Under the pieces are notes generated by a model. That model did not search any database. It was given only the letters and a program-made list of their open reading frames with translations, and was not told the origin of the DNA. A stretch of 64,000 nucleotides of DNA from an uncultured Ruminococcus sp. Its GTDB lineage: Bacteria; Bacillota; Clostridia; Oscillospirales; Ruminococcaceae. The first letter of the stretch is position 1. Each line of letters opens with the position of its first letter. A program made the translations under genes and the position numbers. Shown here in pieces: positions 31,577 through 42,039 of the stretch. The stretch is taken from assembly GCA_947629455.1 (NCBI GenBank), contig CANRDT010000002.1, forward strand, positions 62,001 to 126,000. The letters run 5' to 3'.

Positions 31577-32200
31577 CTATTCGGTCCACAAGCGTTTGAT
31601 CTCGCAGGCGGCGGCTCGTATATCGGGCTTTGAAACTATTGCGGAGATAACGGCTATGCCGTCAATTCCCATACCCTTGAAATTTGAAAGCGTAGACTGA
31701 TTTATACCGCCGATAATGACTATCGGTATATCGACTGCCGCGCGAATATCCGCAAGGACTTCCTTCGTGACAAATTCCGTGTCCGTTTTGGTGGAGGTGG
31801 GATACATCGCGCCTACGCCGAGATAGTCAGCGCCGTCCTGCTGCGCCCTGACAGCCTCCTCAACGGTAGATACCGAAACGCCAATCAGCCTGTCGCCTAA
31901 AATTTTCCGAGCCACTTTGCAGGGCAGATCGCTTTGTCCGAGATGAACTCCCGAGCAATCCGCGGCAAGCGCAATATCCGCGCGGTCGTTGATTATCAGC
32001 GGAACACGGTATTTATCGGTGATCTCTTTGACCCTGACCGCCAGGTCATAAAACTCCAGACTGCTGACATCTTTTTCACGCAGCTGGACGACCGTCGCGC
32101 CGCCCTCCACAGCCTCTCTGACCGACTGCTCTACCGTATCGCAGGACATAAGCTCCCTGTCGGTACAAAGATACAGAGTATAGTCCACTCTATCTTTCAT
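31577..32200 (-). CDS. thiE: Thiamine-phosphate synthase
   Basis: GGATVVQLREKDVSS, PLIINDRADIALAADCSGVHLGQSDLP, IGVSVSTVEEA. Confidence 0.95.
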   Translation of the reverse strand: MKDRVDYTLYLCTDRELMSCDTVEQSVREAVEGGATVVQLREKDVSSLEFYDLAVRVKEITDKYRVPLIINDRADIALAADCSGVHLGQSDLPCKVARKILGDRLIGVSVSTVEEAVRAQQDGADYLGVGAMYPTSTKTDTEFVTKEVLADIRAAVDIPIVIIGGINQSTLSNFKGMGIDGIAVISAIVSKPDIRAAACEIKRLWTE

Positions 32201-33017
32201 AGATCTTTATCCTTTCAGATATTATTGCCGGATCAAGCCTGCTGAGGGCGTCAATGACCGCGACTCTGTAGCTGCCCGTGCCCGACTGCCCTGCTCTTTC
32301 GTATGCGATCTCTCCGGCTATTCCCATTGCTGATATACCGGCGCACGCCGCCGTGAGCATATCCTCCGCCGCGCCTGCAAAACCGCCGATAATTCCCGTA
32401 GTCATACAGCCCGTACCCGTCACCAGGCGCAGCATAGCGCTGCCGTTTTCAATGCGGACTATGCGTTTTCCGTCGGATATGCAGTCGACCGCTCCCGTTA
32501 TCGCAGCAACGCAGCCGAATTTTTCCGCCGCCGACACCGCTACCTTTTCGGGATCGTTATTTTTGTCCTTGTCAGAGGAATCCACGCCTTTTGTGGAAAC
32601 CTCAAGTCCTGCCATAAAGGACATCTCGGACAGATTTCCCCTGAGTACGGAAACCTTTACGTTCTCCATTATCCTTGCCGCCGTGGAATTTCTCAGACCG
32701 CTTGCGCCCGCTCCGACAGGGTCAAATACAACGGGTATATCCGCAGCGTTCGCAGCCTTTCCTGCGGCTATCATCGACTCGACTGTCCGCGAATTAAGAG
32801 TACCCATATTAAGTACCAGAGCCGACGCAATAGAAGCAATATCCGCAGCCTCGTTTATATCGTCCGCCATAATGGGGGACGCGCCGACCGCAAGAATGAC
32901 ATTCGCAACGTCGTTGACGGTCACATAATTTGTAATGCAGTGTACAAGAGGGCATTTTTCCCTGACAACCTCACAAAGGCGGCAGATATTTTCCGCAATA
33001 TCGGTTTTAGTATTCAT
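32190..33017 (-). CDS. thiM: Hydroxyethylthiazole kinase
   Basis: PLVHCITNYVTVNDVANVILAVGASPIMADD, VFDPVGAGASGLRN, TGTGCMTTG. Confidence 0.96.
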   Translation of the reverse strand: MNTKTDIAENICRLCEVVREKCPLVHCITNYVTVNDVANVILAVGASPIMADDINEAADIASIASALVLNMGTLNSRTVESMIAAGKAANAADIPVVFDPVGAGASGLRNSTAARIMENVKVSVLRGNLSEMSFMAGLEVSTKGVDSSDKDKNNDPEKVAVSAAEKFGCVAAITGAVDCISDGKRIVRIENGSAMLRLVTGTGCMTTGIIGGFAGAAEDMLTAACAGISAMGIAGEIAYERAGQSGTGSYRVAVIDALSRLDPAIISERIKIYER

Positions 33018-33020
33018 TTT

Positions 33021-33545
33021 TCAGACCTCCGCGGCAGCTTTGGACGTGCCGAGGAATTTATCGAACACGCCTGTTTTCTTGAGGGCGGTAACAATAAAGA
33101 TCGCCAGCACCGTACCGCCTGCGCAGCTTACGAAAAACGGCAGTACGAATCCGAACACGGCAGCCTCAGCATTGCCCATTATGAATTTTGCGACGGGGTA
33201 AGCAAGCAGTCCGCCAAGGACTGACGTTCCGACAAGCTCGCCTATGTAGGCCGCAGGCAGAGCCTTGAAAAGCCTATAGAGTATACCTGCCAGCAGTGCG
33301 CCGACCATAGAACCGGGGAATGCCATAAGCGTACCCAAACCGAGCAGATTTCTCAGCAGCGACGCCGCAAAAGCGCAGCCGACACTCCATGCCGGTCCTA
33401 AAAATACCGCCGCCATAATGTTTACCAGGTGCTGCACCGGAGCGCATTTCGATCCGCCGATAGGAAAAGAGATGAGCGAACCTACCACCGCCATAGCCGT
33501 AAGCACTGCGGCAAACGACAGTCTGTGAATGTTTGTTTTTTTCAT
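33021..33545 (-). CDS. thiW: ThiW-like energy-coupling S component (thiazole transporter)
   Basis: Six-TM-like; IGGSKCAPVQHLVNIMAAVFLGP; directly upstream of thiM. Confidence 0.9.
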   Translation of the reverse strand: MKKTNIHRLSFAAVLTAMAVVGSLISFPIGGSKCAPVQHLVNIMAAVFLGPAWSVGCAFAASLLRNLLGLGTLMAFPGSMVGALLAGILYRLFKALPAAYIGELVGTSVLGGLLAYPVAKFIMGNAEAAVFGFVLPFFVSCAGGTVLAIFIVTALKKTGVFDKFLGTSKAAAEV

Positions 33546-33561
33546 AGAAAAGACCTCCTGA

Positions 33562-33665
33562 GTTCTTGCCGCAAGCTATACCATATCCAGCGGCAGAAAA
33601 TTAAAATTTCCGGTCGGCGCTTTATTGCGCCCTCTCACCCCGAAACACGGGTTCCCTCGCTGAAT
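33562..33665 (-). promoter_or_regulatory. Candidate variant TPP-like riboswitch upstream of thiW
   Basis: Reverse strand CGAGGGAACCCGTGTTTCGGGGTGAGAGGGCGCAATAAAGCGCCGACCGG...CTGCCGCTGGATATGGTATAGCTTGCGGCAAG followed by AGGAGG; TGAGA plus P3/P3a/GACC order matches TPP aptamers, 3' half diverged. Confidence 0.45.
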
Positions 33666-33770
33666 ATGGTTTTGCCGCAAATGCCGGAAAACTCCGCAAG
33701 ACGCTCCTCAGGCGGAAAAAAGATATATCATATTAACGGCAATGCCGATAATACGCAGTATAAATAAGCC

Positions 33771-35084
33771 TTATCTCTCCGAGCAGAATTTTACTTCCTT
33801 GCCCTCGAGTATCATATTGGTCGTTCTCACGGCGCACATTTTTCCGCACATGGAACAGGTATGCCTTTCGGACGGAGGGGTCTGCTCGTAGAATCTCTTT
33901 GCCTTTTCGGGGTCGATCGCGATACTGAACATTTCGTCCCAGTCAAGCTTGTGTCTTGCCGCAGCCATGGCGTTATCCCTGTCCATCGCGTGAGGGATAC
34001 CCTTGGCAATATCGGCAGCGTGAGCCGCTATCTTGCTTGCCATAATGCCCTCGCGCACATCGTCGGCATCGGGCAGACGCAGATGTTCCGCAGGAGTTAC
34101 ATAGCAGAGAAAATCCGCACCGCTTGCCGCCGCGATCGCACCGCCGATAGCTGAGGTGATATGATCGTACCCGGGCGCAATATCCGTAACGAGCGGTCCG
34201 AGCACATAGAAAGGCGCATTGTGGCAGATCCTCTTCTGGAGTTTCATATTTGCGGCGATCTGATCCATCGGCATATGTCCGGGGCCTTCCACCATTACCT
34301 GAACGTCCTTTTCCCACGCACGTCTTGTAAGATCGCCAAGCTCGATAAGCTCCGACACCTGTCCTGCGTCTGTCGCGTCCGCAAGGCAGCCGGGACGCAG
34401 CGCGTCGCCGAGGGAGATCGTTACATCGTATTCTCTGAGTATCTCGAGAACATCGTCATAAAATTCAAAGAAAGGATTTTCGTTCCCCGTCATCATCATC
34501 CATGCAAACAGCAGAGAACCTCCTCTTGAAACGATATTCATTTTTCTGCCTTCTCTTCTGAAAGCTTCGACTGCGCGGCGGTTGATACCGGCGTGGATAG
34601 TCATAAAATCAACGCCCTCTTCCGCGTGCGCCCTTACCACTTTAAGAAAATCCTGTGCGGAGATCTCGAGCAGATCCTTGTCCAGATAGCCGATAGCGTC
34701 GTACATAGGCACCGTTCCGATCATTGCGGGCGATCTCGCGATAAGCTCCTCTCTGAACTTATTGGTCTTGCCGTAGTTTGAGAGATCCATTATCGCCTCC
34801 GCGCCGAACTTTATCGCCATATCCACTTTCTGCATTTCGAGATCATAGTCCTTGGCGTCGCCTGAGATACCGAGATTAACGTTTATTTTAGTCCTCAGAC
34901 CCGAACCGATACCCTCTGCCGAAAGCGCGGTATGGTTCACGTTTGCCGGAATACACACCTCGCCCTTTGCAACAAGCGACATAAGCCTGCTCACATCAAT
35001 AGATTCCTTTTCGGCGACCGTTTTCATTTCGGGAGTGATTATTCCCTTTCTGGCAGCCTCCATCTGCGTAGCATAGTTCCTCAT
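33771..35084 (-). CDS. thiC: Phosphomethylpyrimidine synthase
   Basis: [25 protein letters not shown]-terminal [10 protein letters not shown]. Confidence 0.98.
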   Translation of the reverse strand: MRNYATQMEAARKGIITPEMKTVAEKESIDVSRLMSLVAKGEVCIPANVNHTALSAEGIGSGLRTKINVNLGISGDAKDYDLEMQKVDMAIKFGAEAIMDLSNYGKTNKFREELIARSPAMIGTVPMYDAIGYLDKDLLEISAQDFLKVVRAHAEEGVDFMTIHAGINRRAVEAFRREGRKMNIVSRGGSLLFAWMMMTGNENPFFEFYDDVLEILREYDVTISLGDALRPGCLADATDAGQVSELIELGDLTRRAWEKDVQVMVEGPGHMPMDQIAANMKLQKRICHNAPFYVLGPLVTDIAPGYDHITSAIGGAIAAASGADFLCYVTPAEHLRLPDADDVREGIMASKIAAHAADIAKGIPHAMDRDNAMAAARHKLDWDEMFSIAIDPEKAKRFYEQTPPSERHTCSMCGKMCAVRTTNMILEGKEVKFCSER

Positions 35085-35086
35085 AG

Positions 35087-35884
35087 TCAGATTCCTTTCA
35101 TTTTATAATATTCGTAGAAGTGATTGACAGGTCCTCCGTTTTTTCCCACTTCAAAAGACATCTTTATCGCGTTTGTGATATAATCCTTTGCCGCCGCCAC
35201 AGCCTGTACAGCGCTGTCGCCGAGGGCGAGCCTTGCGGTTATTGCGGAAGAAAGAGTACAGCCCGTTCCGTGAGTGTTTGACGAATCAACTTTCGGGCAA
35301 GAAAACTGCGTGTATGTTTTTCCGTCATAGAGAATATCCACCGCGTCGCCGTCAAGATGACCGCCCTTTACAAGCACGTTCTTCACGCCCGTTTTCAGCA
35401 GCTCTGCCGCAGCATTTTTCATATCCGCAATATTATTTATTTTTATACCTGTGAGTATTTCCGCCTCCGGGATATTCGGAGTGACAAGAAAGCAGAGCGG
35501 AAGAATTTCGGCTGCGATCTTCTCCGCCGCTCCCGACTGCGCCAGACTTCCGCCGCTGGTAGCCGAAAGCACGGGGTCGAGCACGGTAAATGGAGGGGCG
35601 TACTTTCGCAGTTTCCGAGCGACCGTTTCAATTATCCCGACCGAGCAGAGCATACCGATCTTTACCGCGTCAACGGAAATATCTTCAAACACCGCGTCTA
35701 TCTGATCGGCGACCGTCTTTTCATCTACCTGCCCGAGAGAGATGACTCTCGAAGTATTTTCCGCAACCACCGAGGTGATGACGCTCATACCGTATACGCC
35801 CATTGCGGCAAACGTTTTGAGATCGGCTTGTATACCTGCTCCCGCCGAACAGTCAGAGCCGGCTATAGTAAGACATTTTTTCAC
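35087..35884 (-). CDS. thiD: Hydroxymethylpyrimidine/phosphomethylpyrimidine kinase
   Basis: [41 protein letters not shown] start inferred. Confidence 0.95.
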   Translation of the reverse strand: MKKCLTIAGSDCSAGAGIQADLKTFAAMGVYGMSVITSVVAENTSRVISLGQVDEKTVADQIDAVFEDISVDAVKIGMLCSVGIIETVARKLRKYAPPFTVLDPVLSATSGGSLAQSGAAEKIAAEILPLCFLVTPNIPEAEILTGIKINNIADMKNAAAELLKTGVKNVLVKGGHLDGDAVDILYDGKTYTQFSCPKVDSSNTHGTGCTLSSAITARLALGDSAVQAVAAAKDYITNAIKMSFEVGKNGGPVNHFYEYYKMKGI

Positions 35885-35924
35885 AAACGACCCCCCTAAA
35901 GCTTGTCCGCATCGCAAAAGAAAA

Positions 35925-35944
35925 AGCTGCCGCACGGGCAGCCT
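35925..35944 (-). terminator. TPP riboswitch expression-platform terminator
   Basis: Reverse strand GGCTGCCcgtgcGGCAGCTTTTTCTTTT between aptamer and thiD. Confidence 0.75.
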
Positions 35945-35960
35945 TATTATCGCTCACGCA

Positions 35961-36052
35961 ATTTGGCTCCCTACAATGGTATTAACCAACAGGTTCTAAG
36001 GGTCAGGTTTTACCTTCTCAACCTTGCAAATGCACAGTTCCCCTGCAAATCA
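35961..36052 (-). promoter_or_regulatory. TPP riboswitch (THI element)
   Basis: Reverse strand GCAGGGGAACTGTGCATTTGCAAGGTTGAGAAGGTAAAACCTGACCCTTAGAACCTGTTGGTTAATACCATTGTAGGGAGCCAAAT. Confidence 0.93.
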
Positions 36053-36233
36053 ACAATATTATAGCACATTTTTCCCCTTATGTCAAGGGCGGCGCGAATG
36101 TTTTCGCGAAGAGTAATTTTTAAATTTTAAATATTTTTGTTTCGGGTAGTTAAATTTCACCGAACAATGCATTTTTGTTATTTCCTACATTTGCGAAAAA
36201 TTACACCCGAAACAATTTTCAGAAAATCGGATA

Positions 36234-37781
36234 TTACAGCAGCGGCGCGAAAACTCTCAGAATTGCCGATACCATACGCCGTCCCACCGATCTTGACGCG
36301 CAGTACTGCGGAGTTATCTCCTGACAGCGTTTTGCGAGCATATCCAGAAAATCCGCTTTTACGTCCATAACGGCAGGGGTCTTGTACATATAAGTCGCAC
36401 ATTCAAAATGCAGATAAAGACTTCTGTAATCGAGATTTATAGTTCCCACAACGGCAGCGGTATCGTCCGAAACAAAATTCTTTGCGTGGATAAAGCCGTC
36501 GTATTCGTATATCCTGACTCCCATTGCGATAAGTTCGCCGTAATATGACGCGGCTATCGAACGGCAGTACCATTTATCGGGGATACCCGGGGTGATTATC
36601 CGCACGTCAACGCCGCTTTTCGCAGCATAGCCGAGCGCGGTGACCGTTTCGTGATCGGGTATCAGATAAGGCGTTGTGATATACACATAATCCTTCGCGC
36701 CGTAAATAATGCTCAGATACGTCTGCTGACCGACCGCCTCTGAATCAAGCGGAGAATCTCCGTAGGGAATGACATAGCCCGCGCAGCCGTCAAATTCGTG
36801 CGTGTCGGGACGGTAGATCTCGTAATCGGTAGAGCCGCTTTTAGAGTCCACGACCTCCCACATCTGCAAAAACATCATGGTAAAGCTCCATACCGCATCT
36901 CCCTTTATCATAACCGCGGTATCTTTCCAATGTCCGAAACGCTCCTTGCGGTTGATATATTCGTCCGCAAGATTCACTCCGCCGTTAAACGCGGTGTTGC
37001 CGTCGATAACGCAGATCTTGCGGTGATCGCGGTTGTTCTGGATAGACGAAAGCATCGGGCGGAACGGATTGAATACGCGGCAGTTTATTCCTATATCGCG
37101 CAGTTTCTTATCATATCTGAAAGGCAGCAGCGACTGCGAACCCATACCGTCATAAAGCAGCCTTACCTCAACGCCTTCCTTTGCTTTGCGGACAAGTATC
37201 TCCTCTATAGCGTCCCACATCTCGCCCTGATCTATTATGAAATACTCCATAAATATGAACTTTTTCGCCTTTTCAAGTTCCCTCAGCATTGACGCGAATT
37301 TTTCCTCGCCCAGCTTGTAATATTCGGCGTAGGTATTGCGGTAAACGGGATAACCTCCGAAATTGTCGATATACTTTGCAAGACGCTGAACGTCTGTACT
37401 TTCTTTTGCTATCTCGTCGCGCACAGACTGCTCCTGTTTCAGATACGGTCTGGTGGAGGCGCACTTTTTTGCGTATGCGCTCCTTGCGGCTCTCGCGCTG
37501 TACTGATTGCTGAGTATGAAATATGCCAGAGTCGCAAACAACGGAAAAGCCATGAGAGGTATTATCCACGCCAGCTTGTAGGCAGGATTCTCAGGCTTGT
37601 TAAGAATATATACGGCAAGCGCTATGCTTATCACCCTCGATACCTGAGTGATGTAGTTTGCATATTCGCTCAGCCTGAGCACAGTGAACACGATAAACAT
37701 TATCTGCGCTATCAGCAGCAGGATAATAGTCGTCCTCTGCGAAAATAAAAATTTAGCCGTTTTTTTCAGAAATTTCAACAT
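36234..37781 (-). CDS. cls: Cardiolipin synthase (PLD family)
   Basis: HRKICVIDGNTAFNGGVNLADEYINR and HAKNFVSDDTAAVVGTINLDYRSL HKD motifs; N-terminal TM pair. Confidence 0.92.
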   Translation of the reverse strand: MLKFLKKTAKFLFSQRTTIILLLIAQIMFIVFTVLRLSEYANYITQVSRVISIALAVYILNKPENPAYKLAWIIPLMAFPLFATLAYFILSNQYSARAARSAYAKKCASTRPYLKQEQSVRDEIAKESTDVQRLAKYIDNFGGYPVYRNTYAEYYKLGEEKFASMLRELEKAKKFIFMEYFIIDQGEMWDAIEEILVRKAKEGVEVRLLYDGMGSQSLLPFRYDKKLRDIGINCRVFNPFRPMLSSIQNNRDHRKICVIDGNTAFNGGVNLADEYINRKERFGHWKDTAVMIKGDAVWSFTMMFLQMWEVVDSKSGSTDYEIYRPDTHEFDGCAGYVIPYGDSPLDSEAVGQQTYLSIIYGAKDYVYITTPYLIPDHETVTALGYAAKSGVDVRIITPGIPDKWYCRSIAASYYGELIAMGVRIYEYDGFIHAKNFVSDDTAAVVGTINLDYRSLYLHFECATYMYKTPAVMDVKADFLDMLAKRCQEITPQYCASRSVGRRMVSAILRVFAPLL

Positions 37782-37806
37782 TCCGATACATAGATCCCTT
37801 CGCCGC

Positions 37807-38451
37807 TTATATAAACATCGCCATAAGCTCCGCGTCAAGGAGCTTTTCGTCAATGACGGGATCACCGTCCTTTTCGATATATTTAACGCGGACATTCCAT
37901 TTTACCGAAAACGCGACGGAAAAATCCTCGCCGTTATGAGTTCCCGAGTATTCGGCGGTAAATGAAAAGGGGTTGTAGCTCCATTTTCCGCCGTCGATAT
38001 ATCCGTCAAGCGCCTCTCCGAAATTGTCGCAGGTCATTTTCATCTGCGTATCAAACTCGTATGACGATAACCTGACGCGCATTATCTGCAAAAGAGAAAG
38101 CAGTAAATATACTATCAGCAATGCGGTCAGCAGCTTGAGCATAAAGAACACCGTTTTGCGCCCCGTACCCGACTTTCTGCGGTCTTTCCCTGCGCCGACT
38201 TCTGCCACACACGGCTGCGCGTCGTCATAGTCGTCGTAATAATCCGCCTCGTTCCTCTCACGGCGCGGTCTTTCGTCGGAATGTACGCGCCCTTGTCCGC
38301 TGCTGCGTTTTCTTTTGCGCGGATACTCCTGCGGATAGTCTTTTGCGCCGTTTGCCGACCGCTTTGTCTGAGATACCACTCTGCCGCACCGAGGACATAC
38401 CTTTGTCCCCTCACGGAGCTTTGCGCCGCAGGCGGTACAATAAAGGCTCAT
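37807..38451 (-). CDS. Zinc-ribbon membrane protein
   Basis: MSLYCTACGAKLREGTKVCPRCGRVV; one TM; soluble C-terminal domain. Confidence 0.75.
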   Translation of the reverse strand: MSLYCTACGAKLREGTKVCPRCGRVVSQTKRSANGAKDYPQEYPRKRKRSSGQGRVHSDERPRRERNEADYYDDYDDAQPCVAEVGAGKDRRKSGTGRKTVFFMLKLLTALLIVYLLLSLLQIMRVRLSSYEFDTQMKMTCDNFGEALDGYIDGGKWSYNPFSFTAEYSGTHNGEDFSVAFSVKWNVRVKYIEKDGDPVIDEKLLDAELMAMFI

Positions 38452-39032
38452 ATATATCTCACTACCGCAACAACGCGTCCCAGTATGGAAACGTCGTCGG
38501 AAATTATAGGCTCGAGCATTTCGTTTTCAGGCTGTAAGCGGTAGTGTCCGTCCTCTTTATAAAAACGCTTTACCGTCGCGCTGTCGCCGTCCACAAGACA
38601 TACCGCTATCTCGCCGTTTGCAACGACGGGAGTCTGCTCGGCGACAACGATATCTCCGTCCAGTATCGCCGCATTTATCATAGAATCTCCGCGCACTTTC
38701 AAAGCAAACAGCGGATTTGCATAATGTCTGTCCGGCTGGAAATTTATGTAGCCCGTAATATCCTCCACCGCAGTGATCGGAGTACCTGCCGTGACCGTTC
38801 CCACCAGCGGCACAAGAGTTCCCTGCCGACCCACGAGCTTGATCGCGCGGTTCTGATTCGCTCCCTTTTCAAGCAGTCCCTTGTCGGTCAGCGACTGTAT
38901 ATACCTGTGCGCCGTGGAAGTGGATCTGAAGCCGAATTCCATACAGATCTCGCGCACGGTCGGAGGGTATCCCTCCTCCAGTCTTTGCTTGATAAATTCA
39001 AACACTTTCCTTTCGTTTTCCGTAAGTTTCAT
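38448..39032 (-). CDS. lexA: LexA repressor
   Basis: N-terminal wHTH YPPTVREICMEFGFRSTSTAHRYIQSL; peptidase S24 GDSMINAAILDGDIVVAEQ. Confidence 0.96.
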   Translation of the reverse strand: MKLTENERKVFEFIKQRLEEGYPPTVREICMEFGFRSTSTAHRYIQSLTDKGLLEKGANQNRAIKLVGRQGTLVPLVGTVTAGTPITAVEDITGYINFQPDRHYANPLFALKVRGDSMINAAILDGDIVVAEQTPVVANGEIAVCLVDGDSATVKRFYKEDGHYRLQPENEMLEPIISDDVSILGRVVAVVRYI

Positions 39033-39072
39033 AAGCTCCCGATCCTTTCATTTTCAGCCGTTCACCGCGATC

Positions 39073-40509
39073 CTACTTCCTGCCGCGCTCCGCCTTTTCG
39101 CGAAGTTTCTCTGCAAGCATGACCGCAGCCTTATAAACGTCGCCGCAGCCGAAACTTATCACCAGATCTCCCTTTTCGCAGTTGTCGGCGATATAGTCGG
39201 TTATCTGACCAAAATTATATATTTTCTGCTCCTCGGTCTGTGCGTCCGCCGCAGCGTGCGGAGTTTCAAACCAGACGGAATTTTCTATCTTCCCTGCCAG
39301 ATCTTCGGCATAGATACCAAAAGTATTTTTTTCTCTGCTGCCCATAATATCGGTTATCGCCGCAATATCCGCAAGCGAGAGCGCATCGGCAAAATCATCG
39401 AGCAGCAGGCTCGTTCTTGAATAGGTAAACGGCTGGAACAGCGCCCATACCCTGTTGAAACCGAGCTGCTTTGCGGCGGCAAGGGTGCATTTTATCTCCT
39501 TGGGGTGATGGCCGTAATCGTCCACCACAGTCACTCCGTCCACCTCGGCTATCTGCTGAAAGCGTCTTACCGCTCCTCTGAAAGCCTGTAATCCCATTTC
39601 TATGCCGTCGTAGGAAACGTCCAGATACCTTGCCGCGGCAATGGCTGCAAGCGCGTTGAGAACGTTGTGATCTCCCGGGACGAAAATCGTCATATCCCTG
39701 ACCTCTTCGCCCTTATAATAGAGCGTAAAAGTCGTCCTCAGACCCTTTTTTTCCTTTATCTTCGCGCTGTAGTCGCAGGATATGTCAAAGCCGAAAGTGA
39801 TCGTTTCTTTATCTATACCCTTTATTGCAGTCATGGTATTTTCATCGCCGCCGTTGACTATCAGCGCTTTTGAGGTCATCTGCGCAAATTTTCTGAAAGA
39901 GGCGATAATATTCTCAATGTTTCCGAAATACTCGAGATGATCTGCGTCCACATTCAGAATGACCGAAATATCGGGTGCGAGCATAAGAAAATGATCCTTG
40001 AATTCGCACGCCTCGCAGACGAGTATATCGCTTTTTCCGCAGCGTCCCGAACCGCCTATGCTCGGCAACTTTCCGCCGATAACGCAACTGACGTCCACGC
40101 CCTCCTCCATAAATATCTGCGTAAGCATTGAAGTCGCGGTAGTCTTTCCGTGAGTGCCGCAGACGCAGACCGCATTCAGATATTCTCTCGTCACAAGACC
40201 GAGCAGCTCGGCTCTTTCGACAAGCAGAGCGCCGCTGTTTCTCGCCGCGATAAGTTCGGGATTGTCGTCCATGATCGCAACGGTGTAGACAATGAGATCC
40301 GCGCCGTCAATATTTTCCGCACGCTGTCCCATAAATACCTGTATGCCCATACTGCGGACAGCTTTAAGAGTATCCGTTTCGTTATTATCCGAGCCGGTAA
40401 TGAAATACCCTCTTGAATGAAGTATCTGCACGAGCGGATACATACCCGAACCGCCTATACCGATAAAGTGAACGTGTCTGATATTTTCAAGCTGTTTATC
40501 CGAAAGCAT
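39073..40509 (-). CDS. murC: UDP-N-acetylmuramate-L-alanine ligase
   Basis: HFIGIGGSGMYPLVQILHSRGY, CGTHGKTTATSML, DDYGHHPKEIKCTL. Confidence 0.97.
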   Translation of the reverse strand: MLSDKQLENIRHVHFIGIGGSGMYPLVQILHSRGYFITGSDNNETDTLKAVRSMGIQVFMGQRAENIDGADLIVYTVAIMDDNPELIAARNSGALLVERAELLGLVTREYLNAVCVCGTHGKTTATSMLTQIFMEEGVDVSCVIGGKLPSIGGSGRCGKSDILVCEACEFKDHFLMLAPDISVILNVDADHLEYFGNIENIIASFRKFAQMTSKALIVNGGDENTMTAIKGIDKETITFGFDISCDYSAKIKEKKGLRTTFTLYYKGEEVRDMTIFVPGDHNVLNALAAIAAARYLDVSYDGIEMGLQAFRGAVRRFQQIAEVDGVTVVDDYGHHPKEIKCTLAAAKQLGFNRVWALFQPFTYSRTSLLLDDFADALSLADIAAITDIMGSREKNTFGIYAEDLAGKIENSVWFETPHAAADAQTEEQKIYNFGQITDYIADNCEKGDLVISFGCGDVYKAAVMLAEKLREKAERGRK

Positions 40510-40696
40510 ATTATCGCCCTTTCCGCGTAAAGATCAAAGCGGAGCAGACAGCCCGTTTTGATACATTTTCATCTATAAACATTATAGTACATTTTTCCGA
40601 AAAAATAAACCCCTTTTTGAATATTTTTTTACTTTCGGGAAAAACTTTCTATGTAACGGCACCGCAGCGGCAAATTATACTGAAAGGAAGACAAAA

Positions 40697-40984
40697 ATGG
40701 ATATTACCGAGATCAAAGTAAGAAAACTGCTGAGCGACGGAAAGCTCAGGGGAATAGTCAGCATAACGGTAGACGGCGTTCTGGCGGTACACGACATAAA
40801 GATCGTTCAGGGGGAGGAACGGCTGTTTGTGGCTATGCCGAGCCGCCGTGACGATTCCGGAATGTTCCGCGACATCGTTCACCCCATTTCGAGCAGTTCG
40901 AGAGAGGACATCGAATCGAAGATACTTTCCGCCTACCGAATGGAGCTTGACCGTCAGGCGGCGGAAAACGCAGACAGATCATAA
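40697..40984 (+). CDS. spoVG: Septation protein SpoVG
   Basis: MDITEIKVRKLLSDGKLRGIVSITVDGVLAVHDIKIVQGEERLFVAMPSRR...FRDIVHPI. Confidence 0.96.
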   Translation: MDITEIKVRKLLSDGKLRGIVSITVDGVLAVHDIKIVQGEERLFVAMPSRRDDSGMFRDIVHPISSSSREDIESKILSAYRMELDRQAAENADRS

Positions 40985-41024
40985 CAGACTTCCGGCTGGA
41001 TAGATAGCCGGAGTATACATAAGC

Positions 41025-41918
41025 TCATTCTTCCACTATGCGCGTGCCCTCGTTGTCGATCGAAAACTCCCTGACTTCCCAGCCGCCCAGACCTGCATTA
41101 TCGAGCGAAAATCTGACTTTTCCGGCAAAATATGTGTTATCCTCGTCGGCTATCGCCATAATGGTAGGTCCTGCGCCGCTTATATAAACTCCGTAAGCGC
41201 CGTGAGTGTACGCTATGTCAAACACTTCCCTTGCGCGCGGAATAAGCTCCATACGGTAAGGCTGGTGCAGACGGTCGTGTACCGCCGTGCGCAGGTTCTC
41301 AAATTTTCCCGTCAGCAGCGACGCCGAAAAAAGCGCAGCCCTCGACAGATTATAAACCGCGTCCTTGTGCGATACCTCCTGCGGCAGGCAAGCTCTCGCC
41401 TTGTCAGTCTTTAATTCAAAATCGGGTATTATAGCTATGAATTTCAGCTTTGTAAAGACCTCCTGCTTTACCCAATGCACCTTTCTCCCGTCAAAGACCG
41501 CAGTGACTATCCCGCCGAGAAAGGCAGGCGCGGTGTTGTCGGGGTGTCCTTCTATCTGCGCGGCAAGATCGACAAGATCGTCTGCGGAGAGCGGATCGCC
41601 CAACATTCTGTTCGCTCCGGCAAGTCCTGCCACTATACACGCGGAGGACGAGCCGAGACCTCTTGCCATAGGTATCGCGCTGGTCTGGACAAGTCTTATC
41701 CCCGGCAGTTTTTTTCCGCACACGGCGTAAAGATCCTTTGCGGAAACGTACACAAGATTATTTTCATCGCGCGGAATATCAAGACCGTCCGCCGAGGTTA
41801 TTTCTATTCTGTCCCATTCTTCCATTTCGGCATAGTTATAGAAGGACAGCGCAAGTCCCAGCGCATCAAATCCCGCTCCGAGATTTGCGGACGTCGCCGG
41901 TATGCGTATTTTTATCAT
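41025..41918 (-). CDS. thrB: Homoserine kinase
   Basis: MIKIRIPATSANLGAGFDALGLAL, IPMARGLGSSSACIVAGLAGAN, GAYGVYISGAGPTIMA. Confidence 0.96.
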   Translation of the reverse strand: MIKIRIPATSANLGAGFDALGLALSFYNYAEMEEWDRIEITSADGLDIPRDENNLVYVSAKDLYAVCGKKLPGIRLVQTSAIPMARGLGSSSACIVAGLAGANRMLGDPLSADDLVDLAAQIEGHPDNTAPAFLGGIVTAVFDGRKVHWVKQEVFTKLKFIAIIPDFELKTDKARACLPQEVSHKDAVYNLSRAALFSASLLTGKFENLRTAVHDRLHQPYRMELIPRAREVFDIAYTHGAYGVYISGAGPTIMAIADEDNTYFAGKVRFSLDNAGLGGWEVREFSIDNEGTRIVEE

Positions 41919-42039
41919 AACATCAACTCCCAAGCCGCACCGAAAGGGTACACGGCGGTTTTTATTAAGCAAAATTTAAATAGGACGGCAGACTGCCGCC
42001 CTTTTTCTGCAATTTAACAAGCTATAAAATATTATCCCA

